Source: JAIXWP01 sp965247015 (lineage in GTDB: Bacteria; Bacteroidota; Bacteroidia; Flavobacteriales_D; Sanyastnellaceae). Taken from it: a stretch of DNA of 64,000 nt. This document shows positions 15,389 to 23,637 of the stretch, one piece after another. A model generated the notes under the pieces. That model was not told where the DNA came from. It searched no databases and worked only from the letters and a program-made list of their open reading frames with translations. The position numbers were made by a program, and so were the translations under genes. The stretch covers positions 1-64,000 of the forward strand of contig CBDFGG010000006.1 in assembly GCA_965247015.1 (NCBI GenBank). The letters are read 5' to 3'. How positions within the stretch are numbered: position 1 is the stretch's first letter; each line of letters starts with the position of its first letter.

Positions 15389-17755
15389 TTAATTGTAAAA
15401 TATCTCAAAACCATACTTCCCTAAAGATTCACCCTTTAATTCGATTGAACATTTCCCTTTGTTCACCTGAATGGTTGATGGTCCAAAGAAGGACTCTTTC
15501 TTCAATTCATTTTCTACAAATGGCCAATCAAAGATGATGTTCTTAGATGCTGAACTTCCACCTTTCATAAATACAACTATGGCTGTTTCACCAAGATAAT
15601 TTCGAGCAAAGACCAACGTCGAGGCGTCTTTGTATAAAGGAACTAATTCGCCATAAGTAAACGCTAGATTGGATCTTCTAAGTTGGATAAGTTTCGAAGA
15701 AATATCGCGCAGATTTTTCTGATTATCATTCCAATCTTGGAATTTCATCATTCGTCTATTATCAGGATCGTTGCCACCCGGCAAACCAATCTCATCTCCA
15801 TAATAAACGCATGGTATTCCTGGTGTGGTCATTAGAAATGCTTGTAGGGCTGCCATTTTATTAAAACCAACTTCTCCTTGATTTTGAATATCTCTTGTCC
15901 AACCAGCGAGCTTGGCATCTTCAGAAAATTTGACACTACCGTCGGCATAGGATATAAAGCGTGCTCTATCTTGGTTTCCAGTAATATTTCCCATCAAATG
16001 ATGGTGGCCATAAGTAGTTAAACTTTCATTCAAAACACGCTCTAGATTATCAAATGATGTCTCATCTTTTGCAAAGGCATCCACAATGGCGTCATACAAG
16101 TTAAAGTCAAATTGTGCGTCTAACTGCCCGTTGGTGATATAAGACGAAATCAATTCTGGTGAACCGTAGGTTTCACCTATCTGAAATAGTTTTTTCTTAC
16201 TATTCGTTTTTACTTTCTTCGTCAATTCTTCCCAAAACTCAGTTGGAATGTGCTTGGTGGCATCGTGTCTAAATCCATCTAAGTCATAATTAGTTACCCA
16301 GTACATGGCAGTATCAGTAAGAGCACTCACTACTTCTGGCTTTGAAAAATCCCAGGTTGGTAAAAATTTATCGAACCAAGTAGTTAGTCGGTGTTCATCC
16401 CATCTTTCGGTATTCAAGGTCCCGTCTGGAAGGTATAATTGTGTGGTCCACTCAGGGTGCTGCTTGTACAAAATATGATCTTGGTGAACGTGGTGAGCTA
16501 CATAATCAAGGATCACATTGATCCCGTTTTCATGAGCTAGATCTATTAACTCTCTAAAAGCTTTTTCATCGCCAAATCGGTCATCAATTTTGGTAAGTGC
16601 CGTTGGCCAGTAGCCATGATAAGCACTGAATGTGCTTTTGGTGCCTTTATCCCAAAGACCCCAGGCCCCCTCGGCATTGCGCGAAATAGGGGAGATCCAA
16701 ATGGTGTTGATGCCTAAGTTTTGGAAATAGCCGTCTTTTATTTTTTGTGTAATGCCTTGCAAATCTCCGCCTAGGTTATTGGCCTGTGGTTTAATGGCTG
16801 GATCCAACGTGGGGCGATTATTAGTACTGTCGCCATCCATGAAACGATCTACCATCATGAAGTACATAACGGATGAATGTAAGTCTTCTCTTTTTAAATC
16901 AATGCTTTGTTGAATCGGACGGCCATTCTGAAGAGGAATCAACAAATCATTAGTTCTTTTCGAACCATTATCTGCATAAAAGCGAACGAACGTTCGTTCG
17001 GTTTTTTCAACAGAATTAGGGATTACAATAAAAGCTCTTTCCCCATTTCGCTCTACCGTAATTAAACGATTTTCTAGATATGCAAGAATGTTCTTTAGCG
17101 AAGCCGCAGCCTTCACATAAATGGTGTCTTGAGAAGGAGCAAGTGATTGTAGAAGCTCTACTTTTTCATTTTCAATACCTACAATAAAATAGTTATTGAG
17201 GCCACCAAGGCCATTGTCCATGGTGTTAGGATTGGTTTTATCTAAATTTTCTTTTCCATCCACCCATACGCGATAAGGGTAACGACCAGGAGTAAGTTTG
17301 AATGTTTTAGTCCATCCCTTAGCGGTCTTAGCCAAACTATCTGCTTTATAATTCCATCCATTGACGCTGCCTGCGATACCTACAGTCTTAGCATCTAAAT
17401 CACTATTGTAAGTAAATGTATACGCCAACTTCTCACTCTTGAATAAAGGAATGTCGTGTTGAACTCCTTTGTAAACGAGCGTTAAGTTTGCAACAGGTGA
17501 AGGCACAAGCTCGTTTGGAATGATGATCTTATTGTCTTTTATTTCTAGCTTTTTCCCACTAATAGAAGCGCTTTCAAGTCCACTAACGTCAGGAAAAAAA
17601 TCTGAAATTTTTATCTCCGTGGTTTCATCCGATAGCTTAATGGGTTGAGCATTACCTATGATGTAGCTCTTCAAATCAATAGAACTTTGCTGTTCTTTGT
17701 TAGAGCATGAAAACAGAAGTCCTGCCGCTAGGGTGTATATGAATATGCGTTTCAT
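15389..17755 (-). CDS. GH13 alpha-amylase-family lipoprotein with N-terminal glycogen-binding-like domain
   Basis: The 788-aa protein has a lipoprotein signal (lipobox LFSC, Cys17), so it is anchored and probably faces the periplasm or cell surface. A CBM48/AMPK-like beta domain at about 108-195 carries VGIAGSVNGWNYKA and PGRYPYRVWVDG. The catalytic TIM barrel follows from about 290. Region I is DYVAHH (417-422), region II DGFRHD with nucleophile Asp498, region III QIGE with acid/base Glu528, and region IV GNQD (593-596). Region IV has Gln in place of the usual His. I recall this GNQDRARF form from related Bacteroidota sequences, so it is probably a subfamily trait. A C-terminal beta domain ends the chain. 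It starts on the stop codon of prmC (TAATG) in a three-gene operon. Likely role: maltodextrin or starch hydrolysis. Confidence 0.9.
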   Translation of the reverse strand: MKRIFIYTLAAGLLFSCSNKEQQSSIDLKSYIIGNAQPIKLSDETTEIKISDFFPDVSGLESASISGKKLEIKDNKIIIPNELVPSPVANLTLVYKGVQHDIPLFKSEKLAYTFTYNSDLDAKTVGIAGSVNGWNYKADSLAKTAKGWTKTFKLTPGRYPYRVWVDGKENLDKTNPNTMDNGLGGLNNYFIVGIENEKVELLQSLAPSQDTIYVKAAASLKNILAYLENRLITVERNGERAFIVIPNSVEKTERTFVRFYADNGSKRTNDLLIPLQNGRPIQQSIDLKREDLHSSVMYFMMVDRFMDGDSTNNRPTLDPAIKPQANNLGGDLQGITQKIKDGYFQNLGINTIWISPISRNAEGAWGLWDKGTKSTFSAYHGYWPTALTKIDDRFGDEKAFRELIDLAHENGINVILDYVAHHVHQDHILYKQHPEWTTQLYLPDGTLNTERWDEHRLTTWFDKFLPTWDFSKPEVVSALTDTAMYWVTNYDLDGFRHDATKHIPTEFWEELTKKVKTNSKKKLFQIGETYGSPELISSYITNGQLDAQFDFNLYDAIVDAFAKDETSFDNLERVLNESLTTYGHHHLMGNITGNQDRARFISYADGSVKFSEDAKLAGWTRDIQNQGEVGFNKMAALQAFLMTTPGIPCVYYGDEIGLPGGNDPDNRRMMKFQDWNDNQKNLRDISSKLIQLRRSNLAFTYGELVPLYKDASTLVFARNYLGETAIVVFMKGGSSASKNIIFDWPFVENELKKESFFGPSTIQVNKGKCSIELKGESLGKYGFEIFYN

Positions 17756-18627
17756 TAATTGGGATTGTATTGAATGGATAGCATGCGGTCTTTGCCTTGC
17801 ATATCTTGATAGAGATGAATGTTTTTTACAGGGTATTTTTCTGCCAGTTTTCTCATTTCTACTCCTTTCGACTCATGAATTTCGAAGTAGATTTTTCCCT
17901 CAGGTTTTAAAATCTGAGGCATAATATCTAATATTCTTCTATAAAATAATAATGGGTCTGTGTCAGGAACAAAGAGGGCTTGATGGGGTTCGTGTTTCAA
18001 AACTTGGTCTGACATTTCTGATTTGTCAGAGTCTAAAACATACGGTGGATTAGAAACAATGATATCAAAAGGGCCATGGAGAGGGTAGGAGTGAAGGATA
18101 TCACATTTTTCGAATTGAATATGCGTCTCGTTCAATCTTGCATTTTGCTCTGCGGTATTCAATGTATTCACCGAAACATCCAGTGCACTCACTTTCCATT
18201 GAGGGCGAATTTTTTTCAAAGAAATGGCAATGCATCCACTACCGGTGCCTATATCAAGGATATCAGAATTATCAATGTCATTTTCCGTAATGATGAGTTT
18301 TACCAACTCTTCTGTTTCTGGTCGTGGAATGAGCACTGATGGATTAACACGCAACTTTAGACCAAAAAAATCAACAGTTCCAACAACATATTGAATAGGC
18401 TCACCTTGCTTTAATTTCTTCAAATTGAAATGCAAAGCAAGAATCTCAGACTCCGAGAGTCGAGAGGATTTATTCATGATGAGGTCAGCACGATTCCAAT
18501 TCTTAAGGTCATGAAATAACCATTGAATGGTATTTTGTCGCTCGCGCTCTTCGTAAATGGGGGACAATTCCTGCTCTAAGTAATCAAGAAAAGTTGAAAC
18601 AAGATTGTCCCTAAGTTTATCATTCAT
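17755..18627 (-). CDS. prmC: Release-factor glutamine N5-methyltransferase PrmC (HemK)
   Basis: The 290-aa enzyme methylates the glutamine of the GGQ motif of peptide release factors using S-adenosylmethionine. It has the N-terminal helical domain with LALHFNLKKLKQGEPIQYVVG (about 63-83), then FFGLKLRVNPSVLIPRPETEELV, the SAM loop DIGTGSG (125-131) and the catalytic NPPY (193-196). Length is typical. It lies between two amylase genes: 10 nt after the upstream amylase stop, and overlapping by one nt the downstream amylase start. A housekeeping translation enzyme inside a sugar operon is unusual and may simply reflect dense packing. Confidence 0.95.
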   Translation of the reverse strand: MNDKLRDNLVSTFLDYLEQELSPIYEERERQNTIQWLFHDLKNWNRADLIMNKSSRLSESEILALHFNLKKLKQGEPIQYVVGTVDFFGLKLRVNPSVLIPRPETEELVKLIITENDIDNSDILDIGTGSGCIAISLKKIRPQWKVSALDVSVNTLNTAEQNARLNETHIQFEKCDILHSYPLHGPFDIIVSNPPYVLDSDKSEMSDQVLKHEPHQALFVPDTDPLLFYRRILDIMPQILKPEGKIYFEIHESKGVEMRKLAEKYPVKNIHLYQDMQGKDRMLSIQYNPN

Positions 18628-18637
18628 AATTCATTAG

Positions 18638-20041
18638 TTACTTCACGAACACTTGGTAGCCGTAAGCTGGGAGCTTCACATCTCCTCTAGAATAAATACT
18701 GAATGTTTGATTATTGAAGATACTTAAGAAATCACCAGAGGGAAGATCCTCTACAAAATCGATTTTCTGTGGTTTATCGCTAAAGTTGAGAAGCACTACC
18801 ACTTCATTGTTATCTACTTTACGAGAAAATGCATAAATGATGTCGTCATTTGATGTTTTAATTCTTTTGGCCTTTCCTCCGTGCTCACCATTCCAAAGTG
18901 CTTTATTATTCTTATGTGCATTCAGCAGTTTTCCATAAAAGTCTTGATATTTATAGCCATTCCAGTTGATGGTATCCTTATCAAAGAATCTGTAGCGATG
19001 AGGCTTTCCATCTGGATATTGCTCTCCACCTTCTTGTCCAGAATATACCAAAGGCATTCCTGTTAATGTGAAAGCCAATACATCAAATACTTGACGAGCC
19101 TTTCCAAGTCGCTCATTACCCGTACCGTTCCAAGTATTTTCATCATGGTTGGTTGTAAAAGTCATGCGATAAGCATTCTTTGGAAACGCTGTGTCTTGCT
19201 TTGAGAGATAAGTATCAATATCGTTGAGTGATTTTTTCTTTGCAGCAATATCGTTCATTAGGCCATTGAATTCCCAAGAATAACTCATGTCAAATGCCTT
19301 CAAATGATGTTCTTTCATTTCGGCTTCAGCAAGCATGAAAACGGGCTTGATACTGTCCAACGCGGCTCTTGTATCATCCCAAAAATCAGTAGGCACCATC
19401 ATGGCCACGTCGCATCTGAATCCATCGATATCGCAATCTTTAACCCAATACTTCATTGCATCAATCATTGCTGCGCGCATCTCAGGCTTGTCGTAATTTA
19501 AATCAGCAACATCGCTCCAATCTGCCACCGGAGGAATAGGCTTGCCTGCTGTATCCAGAGTGTACCAATCCAAATGTTGTTGTGTCCAAACGGCATCGAA
19601 TGATGTATGATTCGCCACCCAATCGATGATTACTTTCATCCCGCGAGCATGGGCGCTTCTTACGAGACTTTTAAAATCTTCAACGTTCCCAAACTCAGGA
19701 TTAACGCCTTTATAATCGCGCACACTGTAGTAGCTACCACGACTTCCTTTTCTATTTAATTCTCCAATGGGATGAATTGGCATCAACCATAAAATATCTA
19801 CTCCCATGCTATCTAATCGAGGTAAATCTCTTTCAAAAGCAGCAAATGTTCCCTCAGGAGTGTGTTGACGAATATTCACTTCATAGATGGTAGCATTGGC
19901 AGCCCATTCTGGATGTCTTAACACTTTAGTTTCAGAATGGCCAGCAAGGTTTGCCGTCGCTGTGCTGTCTGGTGCAGACTTCATTCCGCACGACTGCATA
20001 GCAATGACTGCCGCGGTAAAGAATAGAGTAAATGTTTTCAT
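18638..20041 (-). CDS. GH13 alpha-amylase-family lipoprotein
   Basis: The 467-aa protein has a lipoprotein signal peptide (MQSC, Cys18). All four GH13 regions are intact: DWVANH (140-145), DGFRCD with nucleophile Asp211, LAEAE with acid/base Glu239, and TTNHDE with His299-Asp300. There is no extra carbohydrate-binding module, so it is a compact single-barrel enzyme with a short C-terminal beta domain (VVLLNFSDKPQKIDF). It should cut alpha-1,4 glucans or maltodextrins in the periplasm or at the membrane. It is the first gene of an operon with prmC and a second amylase. The promoter at 20061-20090 contains a palindrome that is shared with the starch-binding-like protein gene at 56.7 kb. Confidence 0.92.
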   Translation of the reverse strand: MKTFTLFFTAAVIAMQSCGMKSAPDSTATANLAGHSETKVLRHPEWAANATIYEVNIRQHTPEGTFAAFERDLPRLDSMGVDILWLMPIHPIGELNRKGSRGSYYSVRDYKGVNPEFGNVEDFKSLVRSAHARGMKVIIDWVANHTSFDAVWTQQHLDWYTLDTAGKPIPPVADWSDVADLNYDKPEMRAAMIDAMKYWVKDCDIDGFRCDVAMMVPTDFWDDTRAALDSIKPVFMLAEAEMKEHHLKAFDMSYSWEFNGLMNDIAAKKKSLNDIDTYLSKQDTAFPKNAYRMTFTTNHDENTWNGTGNERLGKARQVFDVLAFTLTGMPLVYSGQEGGEQYPDGKPHRYRFFDKDTINWNGYKYQDFYGKLLNAHKNNKALWNGEHGGKAKRIKTSNDDIIYAFSRKVDNNEVVVLLNFSDKPQKIDFVEDLPSGDFLSIFNNQTFSIYSRGDVKLPAYGYQVFVK

Positions 20042-20060
20042 TTGTATTGGTTATAAAACA

Positions 20061-20090
20061 CAAACATAAGTGTATTTTGTACACTATCAA
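20061..20090 (-). promoter_or_regulatory. Amylase operon promoter with an operator filling the -33/-7 spacer
   Basis: On the minus strand, TTG (20090-20088) is followed after exactly 19 nt by TATGTTTG (20068-20061), a consensus Bacteroidota promoter. The spacer holds the imperfect palindrome AGTGTACAAAATACACT (plus-strand 20069-20085). The predicted start is about 14 nt before the ATG at 20041. A bound regulator would block both promoter elements. A 15/17 match lies at 56662-56678. Confidence 0.7.
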
Positions 20091-20091
20091 A

Positions 20092-22557
20092 TCATACTTT
20101 CCAACCAATTAACATGACATCATCAACCTGATCTGTTTGGCCTTTCCAGTGATTGAATGCGGACTCAATACATCTTTTTTGCATCGATAAAGGTAAATGA
20201 ATCACCTCATGTATCATTTCTCGCATTCTTCTATACTTCAGTTTTTTACCGAAAGGACCTCCAAATTGATCTGCCATACCATCGGTAAACATGTAGACAA
20301 TGTCGCCAGAAGAAACATTAATTGCATGTTGCGTAAATGATTGATTGCCTTGACAAGCTCCAATCATGAATTTATCACCCTTGTAAATTTCCAACTCAAA
20401 TTCTGCTTTGTTTTTTCTAAATAGCCAAATGGAAGCATTTGCGCCTGAAAACAAAATTTGCGCTTTTGTCTTTAATGGATCTGAATATTTTAAAGTGCAG
20501 ATGCTTGCATCCATACCATCAAAAATTTCGTGCTTCCCTTTTTTTGTATTCTCCCTCAAGATATTATTGACTTGCAACAATATTTCATTGGGATCGGAAA
20601 GATTAATTTGATGCACTGCTCTTGAGAGAGCAGATGAACCTAACATACTCATCATCGCCCCAGGAACCCCGTGTCCTGTGCAGTCACAACATGCTATGAT
20701 TTTTGTTTCAATGTTTTCTGGAGAAATAATTTCATCTATCCAATAAAAATCCCCCGCAACAATATCCTTTGGCTCATAAATAACAAAAGATTCTTCAAAT
20801 ACAGTTTCAAAAAAATCTTGACTCGGAAGTAATGATGACTGTATGTGTTTGGCATATCGAATAGAACTCGTGATCTCTGTGTTTTTTTGCTCCAGCAATG
20901 TTCTTTTACGAGTCACCTCTTCAGTTCTTCTTTGCACTAGCTGACTTAAATGGTTATTCAGGTAAATCAGTTCGTTTTCAAATATTCTTTTTTCTCCAAC
21001 ACTTCTGCTGTAAGAAATGATTTCTGTTAAGTTTCTTACGAATTGAGTTTCTGATGAATTGAGAAGTCTTTCCTTTCGATCCCAGGTAATTTGTAACACC
21101 CCTGAAATTTGTCCATTATGAATAATGGCAGCAAATAAGTTTGTTTTTTGAAATAGGTTTGTCTTGGAAGTGTTTTCAGAGTAAACGTTGTAAAAATGCG
21201 TTCCAGTTCGTTTTAGCTCGGCCCATTCAAATGGGAAGAACTCTGAAGTGATTACCTGTCCTCTCAACACAAAATCATCACTACTGAATTCAGAATAGTC
21301 GCAACACATGCTTTCATGTTGATCATCAAAGAACCAAAAAGAAACATAATCACTCCGAAGGCTCTCATGTATTGCTTTTGATAATAAGAGATACGTGCCT
21401 TCAATATCGCCACTTTGCACAGCATCATTGCTATGTATGTCAAGTAATGTTTTTCGAATATTGGCTTCTTGATTTTGTTTCTTTTTTTCTTCAGAAATAT
21501 TATTGATAATACCTGAAACTTCAAACGCGTCTTGGTCTTGAATAATAGATGCACGAACACTCACCCATTTTTCTGAATGTAAAGATTCTTCTATCGCGCA
21601 TTCATCTTCCCAGGTGCATTTGTTTTGAAAACTCCTCATAAAATTAGACCTCATTCTATTGATATCATCAAGCTTTAGATATGATAAAAGAAGGGAGGGG
21701 TTATCTTGTAGGATGTCAATCGTAAAGCCAAGTACACTAGTTGTATTTCCAGAGAAGTAAGCAAATTCAATATGTCCAGCAAATGTGAAGCGAATCTGAA
21801 AGAGAACGTCTGGAATGCTATCTGCTATTTGCTTAAAGCTGACCAAATACCGCAATAGGTTATTTTCAACTTTGCTCCCGCTGTTGGTTTCGCCAACGCA
21901 AACTAGTTTTATCTGCTGGCCTTTTTCATTAATGAGATGTGCAATAGCATCTACAACAAGCGAATGTCCATTTTTATGCTGAATGGTGGTATGCTGAGCA
22001 ATGTTGCGTTTTCTGCGCCATGTGCTTTCACTTTGTGCATCAAGCATTGGAAAAATATCCTTAAACTCTCTACCGTGGGTATAATTTGAAAACCCAGTGA
22101 GCTCGATGAGCTTTGAATTCATAAAAGTCAATCTGCCATTGATAGATAGGGCAAAGCCGTGAGGACAATACTCAAAGAAGCTAGAAAGTCTGCTGTTTAT
22201 CTTTTGTAAATTCTCAAAGGCTTGAAATTCTTCTGTAACATTCTGTATAAACAATACCAAGCCTTGAATTCCAGAGGAACGAGCATTTAAAAGTGATATT
22301 CGAAAATGCCCTGTATTCTGAAATCCTTTGGTATAATGAAAAAGACTCTCATGTTGATCTAAATGAATGTCATCTTCACACTGGCTTAAAAATTCGATGA
22401 ACCTCTTCCTTGAGTCTGTCTTCAGAAGCTCATAGATTTTTGAAATGATTCCATTCTTTCTCAATTCAGATCTCCAATCTGAGATGAGATAAAATCCTGC
22501 AAAATCACCCATGAGCAATTTTGAGATTTCAGACATGGCTAGGGGAGAGTGTGCCAT
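20092..22557 (-). CDS. PAS-PAS-GAF-SpoIIE (PP2C-type) serine phosphatase, RsbU/SpoIIE-like sensor
   Basis: This 821-aa soluble protein has an N-terminal PAS-like segment (about 10-105), PAS domains at about 115-230 (FEYCPHGFALSINGRLTFMN) and about 235-350, a GAF domain at about 365-520, and a coiled-coil linker (about 525-565). The SpoIIE/PP2C catalytic domain spans about 566-821. Metal-binding aspartates are visible in IVAGDFYW, CDCTGHGVPGA, MFTDG and QVDDVMLIG, so it should be an active phosphatase. In other bacteria such enzymes dephosphorylate STAS anti-anti-sigma proteins. A STAS-like gene lies 2 nt upstream and is surely co-transcribed. No transmembrane segment is seen. The signals sensed and the final output (gliding, stress, second messenger) are unknown. 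Confidence 0.88.
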   Translation of the reverse strand: MAHSPLAMSEISKLLMGDFAGFYLISDWRSELRKNGIISKIYELLKTDSRKRFIEFLSQCEDDIHLDQHESLFHYTKGFQNTGHFRISLLNARSSGIQGLVLFIQNVTEEFQAFENLQKINSRLSSFFEYCPHGFALSINGRLTFMNSKLIELTGFSNYTHGREFKDIFPMLDAQSESTWRRKRNIAQHTTIQHKNGHSLVVDAIAHLINEKGQQIKLVCVGETNSGSKVENNLLRYLVSFKQIADSIPDVLFQIRFTFAGHIEFAYFSGNTTSVLGFTIDILQDNPSLLLSYLKLDDINRMRSNFMRSFQNKCTWEDECAIEESLHSEKWVSVRASIIQDQDAFEVSGIINNISEEKKKQNQEANIRKTLLDIHSNDAVQSGDIEGTYLLLSKAIHESLRSDYVSFWFFDDQHESMCCDYSEFSSDDFVLRGQVITSEFFPFEWAELKRTGTHFYNVYSENTSKTNLFQKTNLFAAIIHNGQISGVLQITWDRKERLLNSSETQFVRNLTEIISYSRSVGEKRIFENELIYLNNHLSQLVQRRTEEVTRKRTLLEQKNTEITSSIRYAKHIQSSLLPSQDFFETVFEESFVIYEPKDIVAGDFYWIDEIISPENIETKIIACCDCTGHGVPGAMMSMLGSSALSRAVHQINLSDPNEILLQVNNILRENTKKGKHEIFDGMDASICTLKYSDPLKTKAQILFSGANASIWLFRKNKAEFELEIYKGDKFMIGACQGNQSFTQHAINVSSGDIVYMFTDGMADQFGGPFGKKLKYRRMREMIHEVIHLPLSMQKRCIESAFNHWKGQTDQVDDVMLIGWKV

Positions 22558-22559
22558 AA

Positions 22560-22964
22560 CTAAGCGATATTAGAGGTGACTGCTGACTTTACATTTTTTA
22601 TCCAAGTTTCTGCTTGAAGTATGGTGTTGAAAAGCTTTGTAGGAACTGAAGGCTTGTAGAATTGAATATAAAATGTCGCAAACATTTTCATAGTGAGCGA
22701 ATTCACTATTAAAGCCTCAGCTAATTTGTTTCTGTTGCTGATATGATCAAAATAGAATCGTCGAGCAGCAGGACTTACTTCTTTGACATTGGACATGTCA
22801 AAAACAGTATAATAGGGTTTTTCATCCAAGAGACGATCGGCGTCGTTTAGAATTAGCCCAATCTCATCTTCGTCCAGAACGAAGCCTTGTTTAACATAAA
22901 TCGAAAGAATGTCATTATTAATCGACATCCAAGCATAGTCGTTTTCATAGTAAAGGACAGACAT
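22560..22964 (-). CDS. STAS/SpoIIAA-like small protein, partner of the SpoIIE phosphatase
   Basis: The 134-aa protein has no signal peptide. The pattern of strands and helices (ILSIYVKQGFVLDEDEIGLILNDADRLLDEKPYYTVFDMSNVKEVSPAARRFYF) is compatible with a STAS or SpoIIAA-like fold, with Ser or Ser-Pro residues in the loop where anti-anti-sigma factors are phosphorylated (NVKEVSPAA, about 58-66). It is the first gene of a two-gene operon with the phosphatase and ends 2 nt before it. Partner function is inferred from this coupling and from the rule that SpoIIE phosphatases act on STAS proteins. The sequence itself is divergent and I cannot assign a family with certainty. Confidence 0.5.
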   Translation of the reverse strand: MSVLYYENDYAWMSINNDILSIYVKQGFVLDEDEIGLILNDADRLLDEKPYYTVFDMSNVKEVSPAARRFYFDHISNRNKLAEALIVNSLTMKMFATFYIQFYKPSVPTKLFNTILQAETWIKNVKSAVTSNIA

Positions 22965-23051
22965 AGGCGGTGGAGTTAGGGTTTAAAAAAACACCATCCT
23001 TCAAAACGGTCCAGGTTCCGTTTCCCTTGCAGGTTTAGCAATGATTCGAGT

Positions 23052-23088
23052 TAAAGATATTGTGTTGATAAGTCGAAATCAACACAAT
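23052..23088 (-). promoter_or_regulatory. Promoter of the STAS/SpoIIE pair overlapped by an 11-bp inverted repeat
   Basis: Arms ATTGTGTTGAT (23059-23069) and ATCAACACAAT (23078-23088) are perfect inverted repeats with an 8-nt spacer. On the minus strand TTG (23082-23080) lies 20 nt from TATCTTTA (23059-23052), close to TTG-N19-21-TAnnTTTG. The palindrome therefore spans the whole core promoter. The leader is about 80 nt and contains a small hairpin AAACGG/CCGTTT (23004-23023). The rest of the gap to 23245 shows nothing clear. Confidence 0.5.
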
Positions 23089-23245
23089 TTAGCCGAATGC
23101 CTAATTTTTAACGACAGATAATTTTATTTGAAATACCAATGATTTTCAACGTTTTTAGGCGTGTTTTAATGCGTTGAAGGACGTTTTTTACAACTTATGT
23201 TGTCAGAACTCTTATTCATCTTTCAATTCTTATTATTCATACTTT

Positions 23246-23584
23246 TCAACATACCCTGCTTCCGTTCGGTAAAGGGTGATCTGGACGCAGCAAGGAAATT
23301 GCACCATTTTCGTTGGCCAATCCAAGTACCAAACATTCACTCATCATTTTTCCGATTTGCTTCTTGGGAAAATTGACCACCGCGATGACTTGAGTCCCAA
23401 TCACCTCTTCAGGTTTGTATAGATTTGTAATTTGAGCACTTGATTTAAGTACACCTGTTTCCAATCCAAAATCAATTGTCAGAACAAACGCAGGCTTTTT
23501 CGAGCCTTCATTCTTTTCGCAAGACTGGACAGTGCCAACTCTCATTTCAACTCTTTCAAATTCCTCCCATGATAAGTGTGTCAT
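23246..23584 (-). CDS. csaA: CsaA-type tRNA-binding domain protein
   Basis: The 112-aa protein is a single OB-fold tRNA-binding domain: FERVEMRVGTVQSCEKNEGSKKPAFVLTIDFG, then SSAQITNLYKPEEVIGTQVIAVVNFPKKQIGKMMSECLVLG. This matches CsaA in length and in the KKPA and SSAQIT motifs. In Bacillus CsaA is a dimer with chaperone and export-related activity and binds tRNA; the exact role here is unknown. It is divergent from the methylmalonyl-CoA mutase genes and appears monocistronic. Cytosolic. Confidence 0.9.
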   Translation of the reverse strand: MTHLSWEEFERVEMRVGTVQSCEKNEGSKKPAFVLTIDFGLETGVLKSSAQITNLYKPEEVIGTQVIAVVNFPKKQIGKMMSECLVLGLANENGAISLLRPDHPLPNGSRVC

Positions 23585-23624
23585 TTTCTTGATATTTCTA
23601 GCTTCAAAATAAGGTACAAAATTG

Positions 23625-23632
23625 TAAGTTTG
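23625..23632 (+). promoter_or_regulatory. -7 element of mutA, five nt before the ATG
   Basis: A perfect TAAGTTTG ends 5 nt before the ATG at 23638. Transcription from it would begin at or near the start codon. No TTG is found at good spacing. Confidence 0.45.
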
Positions 23633-23637
23633 ATGCG

